A DNA stretch of 64,000 bases. Source: Palsa-1033 sp963735455. Its GTDB lineage: Bacteria > Chloroflexota > Limnocylindria > Limnocylindrales > CSP1-4. The DNA lies in assembly GCA_963735455.1 (NCBI GenBank), contig CAVTKZ010000002.1:1-64000 (forward strand), in the 5' to 3' direction. Both the position numbers and the translations under genes were made by a program. The notes beneath the pieces were generated by a model that had not been told where the DNA came from, did no database searches, and saw only the letters and a program-made list of their open reading frames with translations. Every line of letters starts with the position of its first letter. Within the stretch, counting starts at the first letter, position 1. Below, in pieces: positions 34,118 through 44,158 of this stretch.

Positions 34118-35326
34118 GTGACCCTCCGGGCAGCCTGGATCCTGCGCGCCCTCTTCTTCGCGTTCGGCCTGTGGACCGCCGCCATCGGGCCATTCATCTC
34201 GGTCATCCTCCAGGCCCGTGGCTTCGATCCGGCGGCGATCGGCTTCGTGTCGGCCTTCTCGGCGCTGGCCCTGATCGTGGTCGTCCCGGCCTGGGGCCAC
34301 GTGGCGGATGTCCTCCTCGGCCGGCGGCGGGCGTTCCTGCTCGGCCTGCTCTTGGCGGTGGCGGCCGCGATCGTCCTGCTGCTGCCCCTGCCGTCGATCG
34401 CGATCGTCGTCAGCCTGGCCAGCTTCAGCCTGTTCATCGGGCTGTTCAACTCGCTGAGCGATGCCCTGGCGGTCGACGCCCTCGCGGCGCCCGAGCGCGA
34501 GTACGGCTCGCTCCGGGCGCTGTCCAGCCTGGCCTTCGCCTTGGGCGTGGTCGCCGTCGGCTTCCTGTACAACGTGGTCGGCTACGGGGCCGCACCGGTC
34601 GTCTCATTGATCTGGTCGGCGGTCATGCTCGTGCTCGTCGGCTGGGTCACCGACCGGACCCATGATTCGGCGGTCCGGCGCCTCGCTGCGCGGGGCGAGG
34701 CCGAGCCCGGCCCGGGGCGCTTCGGCTCAGTCAGCCGGGCCTTCGCCGTACAACCCCGGCTGTTCGGCGTGCTGGCCGCGTTCACCCTGGCCTGGGCGGG
34801 AATCCAGGGCGGGGTCACCTTCGTCTCGATCCGAATCGTCGAGCTGGGCGGGCATCCCTCTGACGTTGCCCTGACCTTCGGGATCTCGGCCCTGTTCGAG
34901 GTCCCCGGCCTGATCCTGGCCGGCTGGCTGGCCCGCCGAATCGGCCTGCGCGCGCTGTCCGCCGCCGCGCTGATCGGCTTCGGCCTGTGCGTCGCGACCT
35001 GGGCGGTCCTGCCCACGCCGGACGCGATCAACGCGACCCGGCTGCTGACCGGCCTGTGCTATGGGGCGTTCACGGCGGCCCGGGTGCTGCTGATCGCGCG
35101 GCTCCTGCCGGCGTCGCTGCAGGCCACCGCCCAAGGCCTGGTCCAGGCCGCCACGGTTGGCATCGGGACCGTGCTCGGGACCGCCCTCGGGGGGATCGCC
35201 TATGGCCTGCTCGGAGCGCCGGGATTCTTCCTGCTGGCAGCGGCGGCCGCGATTGTCGGTGGTTGCTGGGCAGGACTACTATTGTCCGGTTCCGTCGGTG
35301 ACCGCGTGGAAGCGGACATTGCCTAA
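34118..35326 (+). CDS. MFS transporter, MFS_1-like (NHS/PPP-type)
   Basis: 402 residues, 12 helices, GTG start. The opening RALFFAFGLWTAAIGPFISVILQARGFDPAAIGFVSAFSALALIVVVPAWGHVADVLLGRRRAF is characteristic of the MFS_1-like group (nucleoside:H+ and 3-phenylpropionate relatives). The paired half has GISALFEVPGLILAGWLARRIGLRALSAA. Substrate unknown. It lies downstream of DoxX on the same strand. Confidence 0.82.
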   Translation: MTLRAAWILRALFFAFGLWTAAIGPFISVILQARGFDPAAIGFVSAFSALALIVVVPAWGHVADVLLGRRRAFLLGLLLAVAAAIVLLLPLPSIAIVVSLASFSLFIGLFNSLSDALAVDALAAPEREYGSLRALSSLAFALGVVAVGFLYNVVGYGAAPVVSLIWSAVMLVLVGWVTDRTHDSAVRRLAARGEAEPGPGRFGSVSRAFAVQPRLFGVLAAFTLAWAGIQGGVTFVSIRIVELGGHPSDVALTFGISALFEVPGLILAGWLARRIGLRALSAAALIGFGLCVATWAVLPTPDAINATRLLTGLCYGAFTAARVLLIARLLPASLQATAQGLVQAATVGIGTVLGTALGGIAYGLLGAPGFFLLAAAAAIVGGCWAGLLLSGSVGDRVEADIA

Positions 35327-35399
35327 CCTGCCGGCGGGGGGACAGACCGTCACATGCACGGGTGGATCGGCGGGGACCTGATCAGCGATCGCAGGCCAG

Positions 35400-36168
35400 A
35401 TGATTGAAGATCCGGGCCAGGCGCGCCGCGCGCTGGTTCTTGTCGATCGACCCCTGGTCGTCAGCCTGATCGAGCTGACCCTCAACCACGGCCTGTTCGT
35501 CGTGCGCGCCGTCGAAAACCTGGCCGAGGCCGAGCAGATCCTGGCCGACTGGGTGCCCGACCTGGCCGTGATCGACATGGAGCACGACGACAGCACGGCT
35601 CTGCTGGCTCGACTGGGCGCCTCGAACACGCTGCCGCCAGAGCGTGACCCCGGTCCTCGGCCTGACCCGCCGGGGCGACCTGCGAACGAAGCTGCGGGCC
35701 TTCGACCTGGGCGTCGATGACATCCTGACCGTGCCGTTCTCGCCCGAGGAGCTGCTGGCTCGGGCGATCGTGATCACCCGCCGGTCGTCGGGGGTCGAGC
35801 GGGCGATCGTGCCCACGATCCGGCTGGGCGAGATGGAGATCGACATCGTCCATCGCGAGGTCCGGGCCGGTGCGTCGGTGATCCACCTGAGCGGGATCGA
35901 GCAGAGCCTGCTGTACCTGCTGGCCAGCCGAGGCGGCCGGGCGGTCACCCGCGAGGAGATCCTCGACGCGATCTGGGGCACCGACTTCGTGGCCGAGAGC
36001 AACATCGTCGATCGCCATATCCGCAGCCTGCGGATCAAGCTCCAGAACGACTATCGCCATCCGCGCTTCATCGCCACCGTGGCCGGCGAAGGCTATCGCT
36101 TCATCCCGACCTTCACCAACGCCGGCTGGAGCAACGACGCCGCTGGCGAGGAGCCCCGGCCGAGCTAG
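35400..36168 (+). CDS. OmpR/PhoB-type response regulator with a divergent receiver (one frameshift)
   Basis: About 255 residues. The receiver (RRALVLVDRPLVVSLIELTLNHGLFVVRAVENLAEAEQILADWVPDLAVIDMEHDDSTAL) keeps the phospho-acceptor-like Asp in VIDME but has lost the early acidic pair, so it may be an orphan type. The frames change near 35640, after LGASNTL; the next block SVTPVLGLTRRGDLRTKLRAFDLGVDDILTVPFSPEEL is the receiver end. The DNA-binding domain (residues 150-240) has LSGIEQSLLYLLASRGGRAVTREEIL, SNIVDRHIRSLRIKLQND and TVAGEGYRF. No histidine kinase lies next to it. Confidence 0.8.
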
Positions 36169-36317
36169 CTCCCGGCCATGACGAATCGTAATGACGGCCT
36201 CCCTGCCGCCGCGCATCGTTTCACCCATAGACAGCCGCTGCCCCTCCACTCAAGCGGCTTTCTTGGCGACAGGACCCGCACCATGTGCGGGCCTTTCGCT
36301 GTCCGGAACCTGGCCGG

Positions 36318-36778
36318 CTAGACCGCGTCCGCCGTTCGGCGGCAGTCGGCGCACAGGCCCGAAACCGTCAGGTGCGACAGGTTGACCGCGAAGCCGCGCG
36401 TCCGGGCCAGCGCCTCGGTCATCGCCTGGGCCTCGGTCAGCCTCGATCTCCCAGGTCGCCCGGCACGCTTCGCAGGCGAGATGGGCGTGCTCGCTGACCG
36501 GCCAGACGTGGAACTCCTCGCGGCCGTCGTGGCCGTGGGAATGCGACACGAGACCCAGGTCCTCGAGGACGTCGAGCGTCCGATAGACGGTCGAGGGCGT
36601 CGTCTCCGGATCGCGCTGGCGGGCCCGCTCGATCAGCTCGGCGCCGGTCACATGGCCGCTGGCCTCGACGAGCACCTCGAGGAGCGCCCGGCGCTGGGGC
36701 GTCCAGCGCATCCCGCGCGCTCGCAGTGCATCGCGGGCCCGGGCAACGGGATCGACGGCTGGCCGACGTGCGCTTCAT
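36318..36778 (-). CDS. Fur-family metal-responsive repressor (one or two frameshifts)
   Basis: The block MRWTPQRRALLEVLVEASGHVTGAELIERARQRDPETTPSTVYRTLDVLEDLGLV (from ATG 36711) is the Fur winged helix; HSHGHDGREEFHVWPVSEHAHLACEACRATWEIE holds the His-rich metal region and the first CxxC. After 36435 a one-base shift gives EAQAMTEALARTRGFAVNLSHLTVSGLCADCRRTADAV, with the second CxxC (CADC) of the structural zinc site. Upstream codons still read RARDALRARG like Fur N-termini, so the real start is probably ATG 36778 with a second indel. Divergent from the NiCoT gene, which suggests a Nur- or Zur-like role. Confidence 0.78.
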
Positions 36779-36820
36779 CGCCGGCATCCTACATCCGGTC
36801 GCCTCCGTTCCGCGAAGACA

Positions 36821-36877
36821 GTTGGTGTAGCAACGAGCGCCGCTTGCCTCGTCTCCGTCTTGAGACATGTTGCAACA
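36821..36877. promoter_or_regulatory. Likely Fur-family operators between fur and NiCoT
   Basis: A perfect 10-bp palindrome TGTTGCAACA (36868-36877) and a looser GTTG-GTGTAG-CAAC (36821-36834) lie in the divergent region. Both use TTG/CAA half-sites like Nur boxes, which is consistent with metal-dependent repression of the transporter. Confidence 0.5.
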
Positions 36878-36931
36878 AGCGGTCCGCGGTCCTACCATTG
36901 CGGCATCCAGCCAGACGACCGGAGCTCCCCG

Positions 36932-38000
<1,069 letters not shown>

Positions 38001-38004
38001 CCGG

Positions 38005-38172
38005 CTACATCCCCGGCACGTAGCCGGGCGCGAGGTAGCGCTCGGGATCGTCGTCGAAGTCGAGCTTGCAGCCTCGCCCGCAGAAGAACCGGTCCACCTC
38101 GCGATAGCGGCTGACGAGGCCGCGCGCTCGGGCCACGGGCGGCGCCACGATCATCCCGCAGACCGGGTCCAC
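38005..38172 (-). CDS. YHS-domain metal-binding protein
   Basis: 55 residues from GTG at 38172. VDPVCGMIVAPPVARARGLV then YREVDRFFCGRGCKLDFDDDPERYLAPGYV is a textbook YHS domain with Cys at CGM and the FFCxxxC motif. These small proteins bind copper or other soft metals and are often encoded next to, or fused to, P1B ATPases, as here (50 bp after the copA-like gene). Confidence 0.82.
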   Translation of the reverse strand: MDPVCGMIVAPPVARARGLVSRYREVDRFFCGRGCKLDFDDDPERYLAPGYVPGM

Positions 38173-38221
38173 GGCCGTCGCCGGCGGCTGCGGATCCGGC
38201 CGGGCGGGCCGCCCTGCTCGG

Positions 38222-40491
38222 TCACGCGCTCGCTGACCCGAGCGACGCCCGTCGCAGGCGCAGCGAGTTCGAGACGACGCTGACCGACGAGAGGGCCATC
38301 GCCCCGGCGGCGATCGCCGGGTTGAGCAGGATCCCGAAGGCCGGGTAGAGGGCGCCCATCGCCACCGGGATCAGGATCACGTTGTAGGCGAACGCCCAGA
38401 ACAGGTTCTGGCGGATCACCGTCCGAGTCCGGCGGGACAGCGCCAGGGCCGCCGGCACGAGCCGTGGGTTGCCGCCGACGAGGGTCAGCTCCGCCGCCTC
38501 GAGGGCAATGTCGGATCCCGAGCCGATCGCCACGCCGAGATCGGCCTGGGCCAGGGCCGGTGCGTCGTTGATCCCGTCGCCGACCATCGCCACGACGTGG
38601 CCCGCGGCCTGGAGCCGCGGTCATGACCGCCGACCTTGTCGGCCGGCAGCATCCCGCCCCGGACGTGATCGGCGCCGATGCCCACGCGCCTGGCCAACGA
38701 CCGCGCGCGGCCAGCCGGGTCGTCGCCCGACACGAGCCAGACGTCGATCCCGGCCGAGCGCAGGTCGGCGACGGCGCGTGCGGCATCGGGCCGGATCGGG
38801 TCGGCGATCCGCACGGTCGCCGGCGAGCCGGCCATCGATCGCGACCAGGACGCTGGTCCGGCCCGCCTGGTCGGCGGTCTGGCCGGCTGCCTCGCGGGAT
38901 GCGGCGATCCCGAGCTCGGCCGAGCAGGCGCGGGCTGCCGACGACCACCGACCGGCCGCCGACTCGGCCGCTGACGCCCAGGCCCGAGCGCGACTCGAAG
39001 CCGTCGGTCGGCCGGAAGCCGAGCTCGTCAGCGTGGCCGTAGGCGACGATCGCGCCCGCCAGCGGGTGCTCGCTGCCGCGCTCGAGGGAGGCCGCCAGGT
39101 CGACGACCTCGGACCGCGCAAAGCCGGGTTCGATGACCGCCTCGCCGATCGTCGGGCGGCCCAGGGTCAGCGTGCCGGTCTTGTCGAAGACGACGGTGTC
39201 CACCCGGGCCGCCTGCTCGAGGGCTTCGGCACTGCGCAGCAGGATCCCGGCCTCGGCCGCGCGGCCGGTGCCGACGATGATCGCGGTCGGCGTGGCCAGG
39301 CCCAGCGCGCACGGGCAGGCGATGACGACGACGGCGATGAACGCGGTCAGGGCCAGGGTCGTCCGGGGCTCCGGCCCGGCGACGAGCCAGATCGCGAAGG
39401 TGAGCCCGGCGACGATCAGGACGAGCGGCACGAAGACCTCGCTGATCCGGTCGACCAGCCGCTGGATCGGCGCCTTCGAGCCCTGCGCCCGCTGGACGAG
39501 GTCGATGATCGAGGCCAGGACGGTGTCCCGGCCGACCCGCGTGGCCCGCATCACGACGCTGCCCGAGCGCGTTCAGGGTGGCGCCGACCAGCTCGTCACC
39601 GGTCGCCTTGTCGACCGGCAGGGGCTCGCCGGTCAGCATCGACTCGTCGACCGCGGTCCGACCCTCGACGACGATCGCCGTCGACGGGGACCTTCTCGCC
39701 GGACCGGACCCGGAGCAGGTCGCCGACCCGGACCGCGTCGAGCGGGACGTCCACCTCGCGACCCTGCTCGATCCGGTGGGCCGTCCGGGGCTGGAGGCCG
39801 ATCAGCCGGCGGATCGCGCCGCCGGTCTGGTCCTTGGCCCGGGCCTCGAGCCAGCGGCCCAGGAGGACCAGGCCGATGATGATCGTCGAGCTGTCGAAAT
39901 AGGTGACCGGCTCACGGCCGGCAGCAGTCGATCAGGCCGGGGGCCAGCGTCACGACGAGGCTGTAGACCCAGGCCGCGCTCGTCCCCGCGGCGACCAGGG
40001 TGTCCATGTTCGTTGCGCCGTGGCGGGCGGCACGCACCGCCGCCACGTAGAACCGGCGGCCGGCCCACAGCTGGATCACGCGTGGCCGGGACGAGGGCCA
40101 GCCAGTTGAGCGTGGTCATCGGGATGCTGGCCTGGGGCCAGAACATGACGACCATCAGGACCGCCGCCACGGCGATCGAGGCGACCGCCTGGACGAGCAG
40201 CGTCCGCCGCTCGCGGGCCCGGGCCGGCTCGTCCGGATCAGCCTCGAGGACCGTCGTCGGTGCCGTAGCCGGGCGGACGTCGTAGCCGGCCGCCTCGACG
40301 GCGGCCACCAGCTCGGAGCGGCCGGCAATCGCCGGATCCACGCTCACCGTGGCCCGTTCCGTCGCCAGGTTGACGCTGGCCGAGAGGACGCCAGACGTCC
40401 TGTTCAGGAACCGCTCGATCCGGTTGACGCACGAGGCGCAGGTCATGCCCTCGATGGGCAGGACGATCTCGATCGGGGCGCTGGTATTCAT
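38222..40491 (-). pseudogene. copA: Copper-type P1B ATPase with at least seven frameshifts
   Basis: About 750 residues spread over several frames. In order: heavy-metal domain IEGMTCASCVNRIERFLNRT (40491-40290), the first helices (AVAAVLMVVMFWPQ), the helix pair before VYSLVVTLAPGL, the actuator LTGEPLPVDKATGDELVGATLN, the CPC ion motif VVIACPCALGLATPTAI, the phosphorylation site VVFDKTGTLTLGRPT, the HP motif SEHPLAGAIVAYG, the hinge GDGINDAPALAQADLGVAIGSG, and the last helices to the stop at 38222. Every catalytic motif is present, so exporting Cu+ is the expected role; breaks lie near 40075, 39920, 39690, 39560, 38930, 38840 and 38615. Confidence 0.88.
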
Positions 40492-40533
40492 ACTCCCCAG
40501 TAGTATGCCACGCGGATACTACCGGGGGGTATC
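40490..40533. promoter_or_regulatory. CsoR/CueR-like copper operator region
   Basis: GATACTACCGGGGGGTATC (40515-40533) is an inverted repeat with a GC-rich centre, as in CsoR sites, and ATACTCCCCAGTAGTAT (40490-40506) is a second one reaching the copA ATG. No csoR gene is in the window, so the binder is inferred. Confidence 0.5.
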
Positions 40534-40552
40534 AGCCGAGGGCATCTATCGC

Positions 40553-42418
40553 TCACTCCGGGTCGCGGTCGGCGAGCCAGCGGATCGAGCCGGGCAGCAG
40601 CCGGATCCCGGGTCCCAGCAAGCCGCGCAGGGCAACCTGGTCGCGGCCGTCGAGGGCGATCACCTCGATCTCGCCGTTCGGGGTCACCGCCTGCAGCCTG
40701 GCCAGCTCGGTGACGACCGCCGCCCGGCAGGCCGCCGCCCGGATCGCGTTCCGGCGCCCGTGGTCCCGTTCCCGCCGATACGTCCCACGCGGGTCGCGAA
40801 TTGCTGTCCGGATCGTCGCCCGCCAACGCCGGCCCAGCCCGCCGGCCTCGACGACAGCTGCCTCGTCCGCCTGTCCGTCCGCGATGTCGACCGTGATCGC
40901 GACCCCCAGGCCGGCCGGCAGCTCCGCCGCTCCGGGTCCGGCCGCGCAGAGCAGCCGGCAGCGGCCCAGGATCGCCGCCGGGAGCGGCCGGAGGAGCTCG
41001 GCAGAGGCGCGGGTGTCGAACCCGATGACCAGGATCGGCGGCCGGGGAGCGCCGGCCTCCGAGGTCCCGGTCCCGACCACGCCGGCCTCCGAGGTCCCGG
41101 TCCCGACTCCCGGGCCGGGCCGGACCGGACCCCGTCGGGTCATTGCGGCCGGCCGGGGCAGTCCGACGACCTCGTCGTACAGGTCGGCCAGGCGGCCGGC
41201 CACCGCCGCTCCGCCGTAGCGGTCGAGGACCGCGGCCCGGAGGACGGCGGGGTTGAACGATGCCCGCCGATCGAGCGTCGCCAGGACTGTCCGGGCGAGC
41301 GCCCCGGGGTCGCCGACGGGCGCCAGGGCGCCCAGATCGGGGTCCTCGCCGAGCAGCTCCCGCAACGAGCCGATGTCCGAGCCGACCACCGGCAGGCCCG
41401 CCGCGAGCGCCTCGACGGGGGCAATCCCGAACGTCTCGTAGCGGCTGGGATGGACCAGCAGGCTGGCCCGGCTCATCGCCGCGATGACCTCGGGCCGCAG
41501 GGCGGTCGGCTCGAACGAGACGGCGTCGGCGATCCCCAGCTCGGCGGCCTGGCGCTGCCAGCCGGCCTCGGTGGCCTCATCCGGTGATCGGCCGATCAGG
41601 CGCATGGTGGCGTCGGGCCGGGCGGCGAGGACGTCGCGGAAGGCCGCCAGCAGGACGTCGATCGCCTTGAGCGGCGTCCGATAGCCGACGTACAGCAGCT
41701 CGGCCGGCCGGCGCTCGACCCGCGGGGCGTTGGCAAAGGCCGCCACGTCGACGGTGTTGGGGATCACGACCAGCTTCGGCTCGAGCTCCGGGATCGCCTT
41801 GACCAGCTGGTCGGCCAGGGTCCGGCTGACCGCCACGAAGCGGCTCGCGGCCCGGACACCACGCAGGTACGCCCGCCGCTGCCAGGGGTCGGCCAGGATC
41901 CGCTCCACGAAGCTGGCGTGCTCGGTGATCACCAGCGGCACGCCCAGCCGGCGGGCCAGGCCCACGGCACCGGCGCCGTCGGGATAGCCGGTATGGGCAT
42001 GGACGAGCGACCAGGCCGGCAGGTCGGCCCGCCCGGCAATCGAGCCCAGGGCGCGCTCGCGATTGCGGCTGCCATGGGCCGTCCCGCCGGGGCCCCAGCC
42101 ACTGCCCGCGATCGGCAGGCGGGCCAGCGGGACACCGGCCGGCGTCTGCCAGCCGCCCGGGTTGAACAGGCCCGGATCGCGGCCCAGGACCGGTTCCAGG
42201 TTGGCGTCCATGGCGGCAACCTGTCGCCGCCGATCGGGCAGGCCGCCCCGGATCGCGAGCGGCTCGAACGAGATCACCGACGGCCGGACGCGACCACCCG
42301 CGAGGAGGGCCTGGGCCTGGTCGGCGATGAACCGGCCCCGGGTCGAATCGTCGATCGCCGGGAACCAGCTCGCCACGACGAGGACGTCGCGGGGCGGGCC
42401 CGGCGGAGTAGGGGCCAT
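40553..42418 (-). CDS. GT4 glycosyltransferase with a C-terminal extra domain
   Basis: 621 residues, longer than the usual 380-420. Residues 1-400 are a GT4 retaining glycosyltransferase (GT-B fold): LVVASWFPAIDDSTRGRFIADQAQAL, VITEHASFVERILADPWQRRAYLRGV and the donor-binding EX7E-type region VHPSRYETFGIAPVEALAAGLPVVGSDIGSL. Residues 400-430 are a low-complexity linker with an exact 10-residue repeat (TGTSEAGVVG / TGTSEAGAP), and the last 190 residues (ILVIGFDTRASAELLRPLPAAILGRCRLLCAAG...) form a separate, unrecognised Rossmann-like domain. Donor and acceptor unknown. Confidence 0.8.
   Translation of the reverse strand: MAPTPPGPPRDVLVVASWFPAIDDSTRGRFIADQAQALLAGGRVRPSVISFEPLAIRGGLPDRRRQVAAMDANLEPVLGRDPGLFNPGGWQTPAGVPLARLPIAGSGWGPGGTAHGSRNRERALGSIAGRADLPAWSLVHAHTGYPDGAGAVGLARRLGVPLVITEHASFVERILADPWQRRAYLRGVRAASRFVAVSRTLADQLVKAIPELEPKLVVIPNTVDVAAFANAPRVERRPAELLYVGYRTPLKAIDVLLAAFRDVLAARPDATMRLIGRSPDEATEAGWQRQAAELGIADAVSFEPTALRPEVIAAMSRASLLVHPSRYETFGIAPVEALAAGLPVVGSDIGSLRELLGEDPDLGALAPVGDPGALARTVLATLDRRASFNPAVLRAAVLDRYGGAAVAGRLADLYDEVVGLPRPAAMTRRGPVRPGPGVGTGTSEAGVVGTGTSEAGAPRPPILVIGFDTRASAELLRPLPAAILGRCRLLCAAGPGAAELPAGLGVAITVDIADGQADEAAVVEAGGLGRRWRATIRTAIRDPRGTYRRERDHGRRNAIRAAACRAAVVTELARLQAVTPNGEIEVIALDGRDQVALRGLLGPGIRLLPGSIRWLADRDPE
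41051..41110. repeat. Two tandem 30-bp repeats in the GT4 linker
   Basis: The unit GCCGGCCTCCGAGGTCCCGG + 10 bases occurs twice back to back (41051-41080, 41081-41110), differing only at the last positions. It encodes the repeated VGTGTSEAG linker, a sign of recent slippage. Confidence 0.7.
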
Positions 42419-42510
42419 CGTTCCGAGTCTAGCAGCGCCGAGCGCGGGCGAGCCCGTCAGCGGCGTGTGGCCAGCGTCGATCGCCGGCGTCCAGAAAATT
42501 CAGCGAGCCG

Positions 42511-42600
42511 TCAGTGGGGCGTAACCGATTCGCAAGGCTGGCTCGCCGATGATCCGGATGTACTCCACGGCACGGGGCGCCGGACCAACACCGGCGTCAC
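42511..42600 (-). CDS. Possible 29-residue leader or small protein
   Basis: On the minus strand a very strong GGAGGAGGAG lies 5 bp before GTG at 42600. The frame runs 29 codons (VTPVLVRRPVPWSTSG...) to a stop at 42511. A one-base shift would instead give VEYIRIIGEPALRIGYAPLTAR to a stop near 42500, a more protein-like end. The strength of the ribosome site is the only real evidence. Confidence 0.25.
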   Translation of the reverse strand: MTPVLVRRPVPWSTSGSSASQPCESVTPH

Positions 42601-42622
42601 GCTCTCTCCTCCTCCAGGGTGG

Positions 42623-42647
42623 CCGGCCGGACGATTTGTCCGGCCGG
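42623..42647. terminator. Perfect 10-bp GC hairpin downstream of paiB
   Basis: CCGGCCGGAC-gattt-GTCCGGCCGG. It lies 58 bp after the paiB stop on the minus strand. There is no clear T-tract, though it could end the paiB transcript. Confidence 0.45.
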
Positions 42648-42704
42648 TCGCTCGTTTCCGGCCGTTGAGCCGCTGACCGCCGGCTCGTGTGGCGGCCGCT
42701 CGGG

Positions 42705-43337
42705 TCAGCGCTGGATCTTGCGCATCGCGGCGGCCATCTCCGGCTGGCCCGCCTCCTCAAGCCCGGCGATCGCCCCAGCGGTGTCCTCGGCCGAGCGGTT
42801 CTGGCCGAGCTTGGCCTTGGCCTCGATCCGCTCGATCAGGACCTCCACGCCGACGATCGCCCGGAGCTGGCCGGCGAAATAGTCGGCCGGCGCGTCGTCC
42901 ACCGACCAGGGGTGGCTGCGGCCGGATTCGAAGTTCAGGGTCAGCCGCCGGACGAGGGCCTCCAGCCACTCGACATCGTCGTGGATCACCAGCCGGCCGT
43001 GGACGTGGGCGGTCAGGTAGTTCCAGGTCGGGACCACCCGGCCGTGCTCGCGCTTGGTCGCGTACCAGGACGGCGAGATGTAGGCATCCGGGCCACGGAC
43101 GATGACCATCGTCTCGAGCGCCGGCAGGCGCCACTGCCCGTTGGCCCGGGCAACGTGGCCGACCAGGGCGCCCAGCGCGCCGATCCCCGGCCGGCTGCCG
43201 GGCGGGTCATACAGGAAGGGCAGAATCGTGGCCTGCAGGCCGTCGGCGGTGGAGGTGACCAGGTCGGCCGCCCCCGAGTGGGTCAGGAGCTCCTGGACCG
43301 CCGCGTCGTCGGGCTTGAAGTGAGCCGGGATATACAC
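42705..43337 (-). CDS. PaiB-family FMN-binding protein
   Basis: 210 residues from GTG at 43337. YIPAHFKPDDAAVQELLTHSGAADLVTSTADGLQATILPFLYD is the conserved PaiB opening; ALVGHVARANGQWR, ALETMVIVRGPDAYISPSWYATKREHGRVVPTWNYLTAHVHGRLVIHDD and MAAAMRKIQR complete the split-barrel flavin domain. PaiB is described as a negative regulator of sporulation and protease genes in Bacillus, but most homologues are simply flavin-binding proteins. It lies 95 bp after the ABC operon's last gene start region, on the same strand. Confidence 0.88.
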   Translation of the reverse strand: MYIPAHFKPDDAAVQELLTHSGAADLVTSTADGLQATILPFLYDPPGSRPGIGALGALVGHVARANGQWRLPALETMVIVRGPDAYISPSWYATKREHGRVVPTWNYLTAHVHGRLVIHDDVEWLEALVRRLTLNFESGRSHPWSVDDAPADYFAGQLRAIVGVEVLIERIEAKAKLGQNRSAEDTAGAIAGLEEAGQPEMAAAMRKIQR

Positions 43338-43431
43338 GCCCGGAGTATGCAGCCGGACGCGCCAAATTGGCAGCGCCCGGCCTTCGGGGACGCCGATGAC
43401 GAGGCCTTCCTGCGGGCGACGCTGGCCCGCC

Positions 43432-44143
43432 TCAACCGCTGAGCAGCCGGCCGTCGCGCAGCTCGACCACCCGGTCGGCAACGTCGAGCATCGCCGGGTC
43501 GTGGGTGGCGACGATCGCCGTGACACGCTCGGCCCGGACCACCCGCCGGATCAGCTGCATGATCACGTGGCCCGTCTCGCTGTCGAGCTGGCCGGTCGGC
43601 TCGTCCGCCAGCAGGATCCGGGGCCGGTTGGCCAGGGCCCGGGCGATCGCCACCCGCTGCTGCTCGCCGCCCGACAGCTCGCCCGGCCGGTGGCCGGCCC
43701 GGCCGCCCAGGCCGACCAGGTCGAGCATCTCCTGGACGCGAGCCTGGCGGATGGCGGCAGGCGTGCCGGCCAGCCGGAGCGGGATCTCGACGTTCTCGGC
43801 GGCGCTCAGGATCGGCAGCAGCCCGAAGCCCTGGAAGATGAAGCCGATCGTCCGGCGCCGGAGCTCGACCAGCTCGGCGCCGCTCAGGCCGGCCATCTCG
43901 CGGCCCTCGATGGACGACCCGGCCGGACGTCGGCCGATCGAGCCCGCCGAGCACGTTGAGCAGGGTTGTCTTGCCGCTGCCCGATCGACCCCGGACGGCC
44001 ACCAGCTCACCGGGCGGGACCCGCAGGTTCACCCCGGCCAGGGCGTGGACCACGCCCTCGCCCGAGGGGTAGTCGCGGACGACCTCGACCGCCTCGAGGG
44101 CCGCGACCGCGACCGGCGCGACGGCTGCCGATCCCCCGGTCAC
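43432..44143 (-). CDS. ABC transporter ATPase, LolD/MacB type (one frameshift)
   Basis: About 235 residues, GTG start. Walker A GRSGSGKTTLLNVLGGLDRPTSG, Q-loop FIFQGFGLLPILSAAENVEIPL, signature LSGGEQQRVAIARALANRPRILLADEPTGQLDSETG with Walker B, and the H-loop VATHDPAMLDVADRV are all visible. The frames change near 43930 (SGRVV to IEGREMAGLSG). It is the last gene of the four-gene permease operon; its start lies 15 bp after the upstream ATPase stop. Confidence 0.85.
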
Positions 44144-44158
44144 GCCTCGCTCCGATCG

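Larger units (their letters stand above)
42419..42704. other. 286-bp gap between GT4 and paiB genes
   Basis: No established gene. It holds the hairpin at 42623-42647, a GC-rich inverted repeat near 42575, and a minus-strand ribosome site GGAGGAGGAG (42615-42606) before the possible short ORF at 42600. Confidence 0.45.

Noticed and set aside
38222..40491. Programmed frameshifting in copA
   Set aside because: Too many breaks, no slippery sequence with a stimulatory structure seen, and the same pattern hits unrelated genes.
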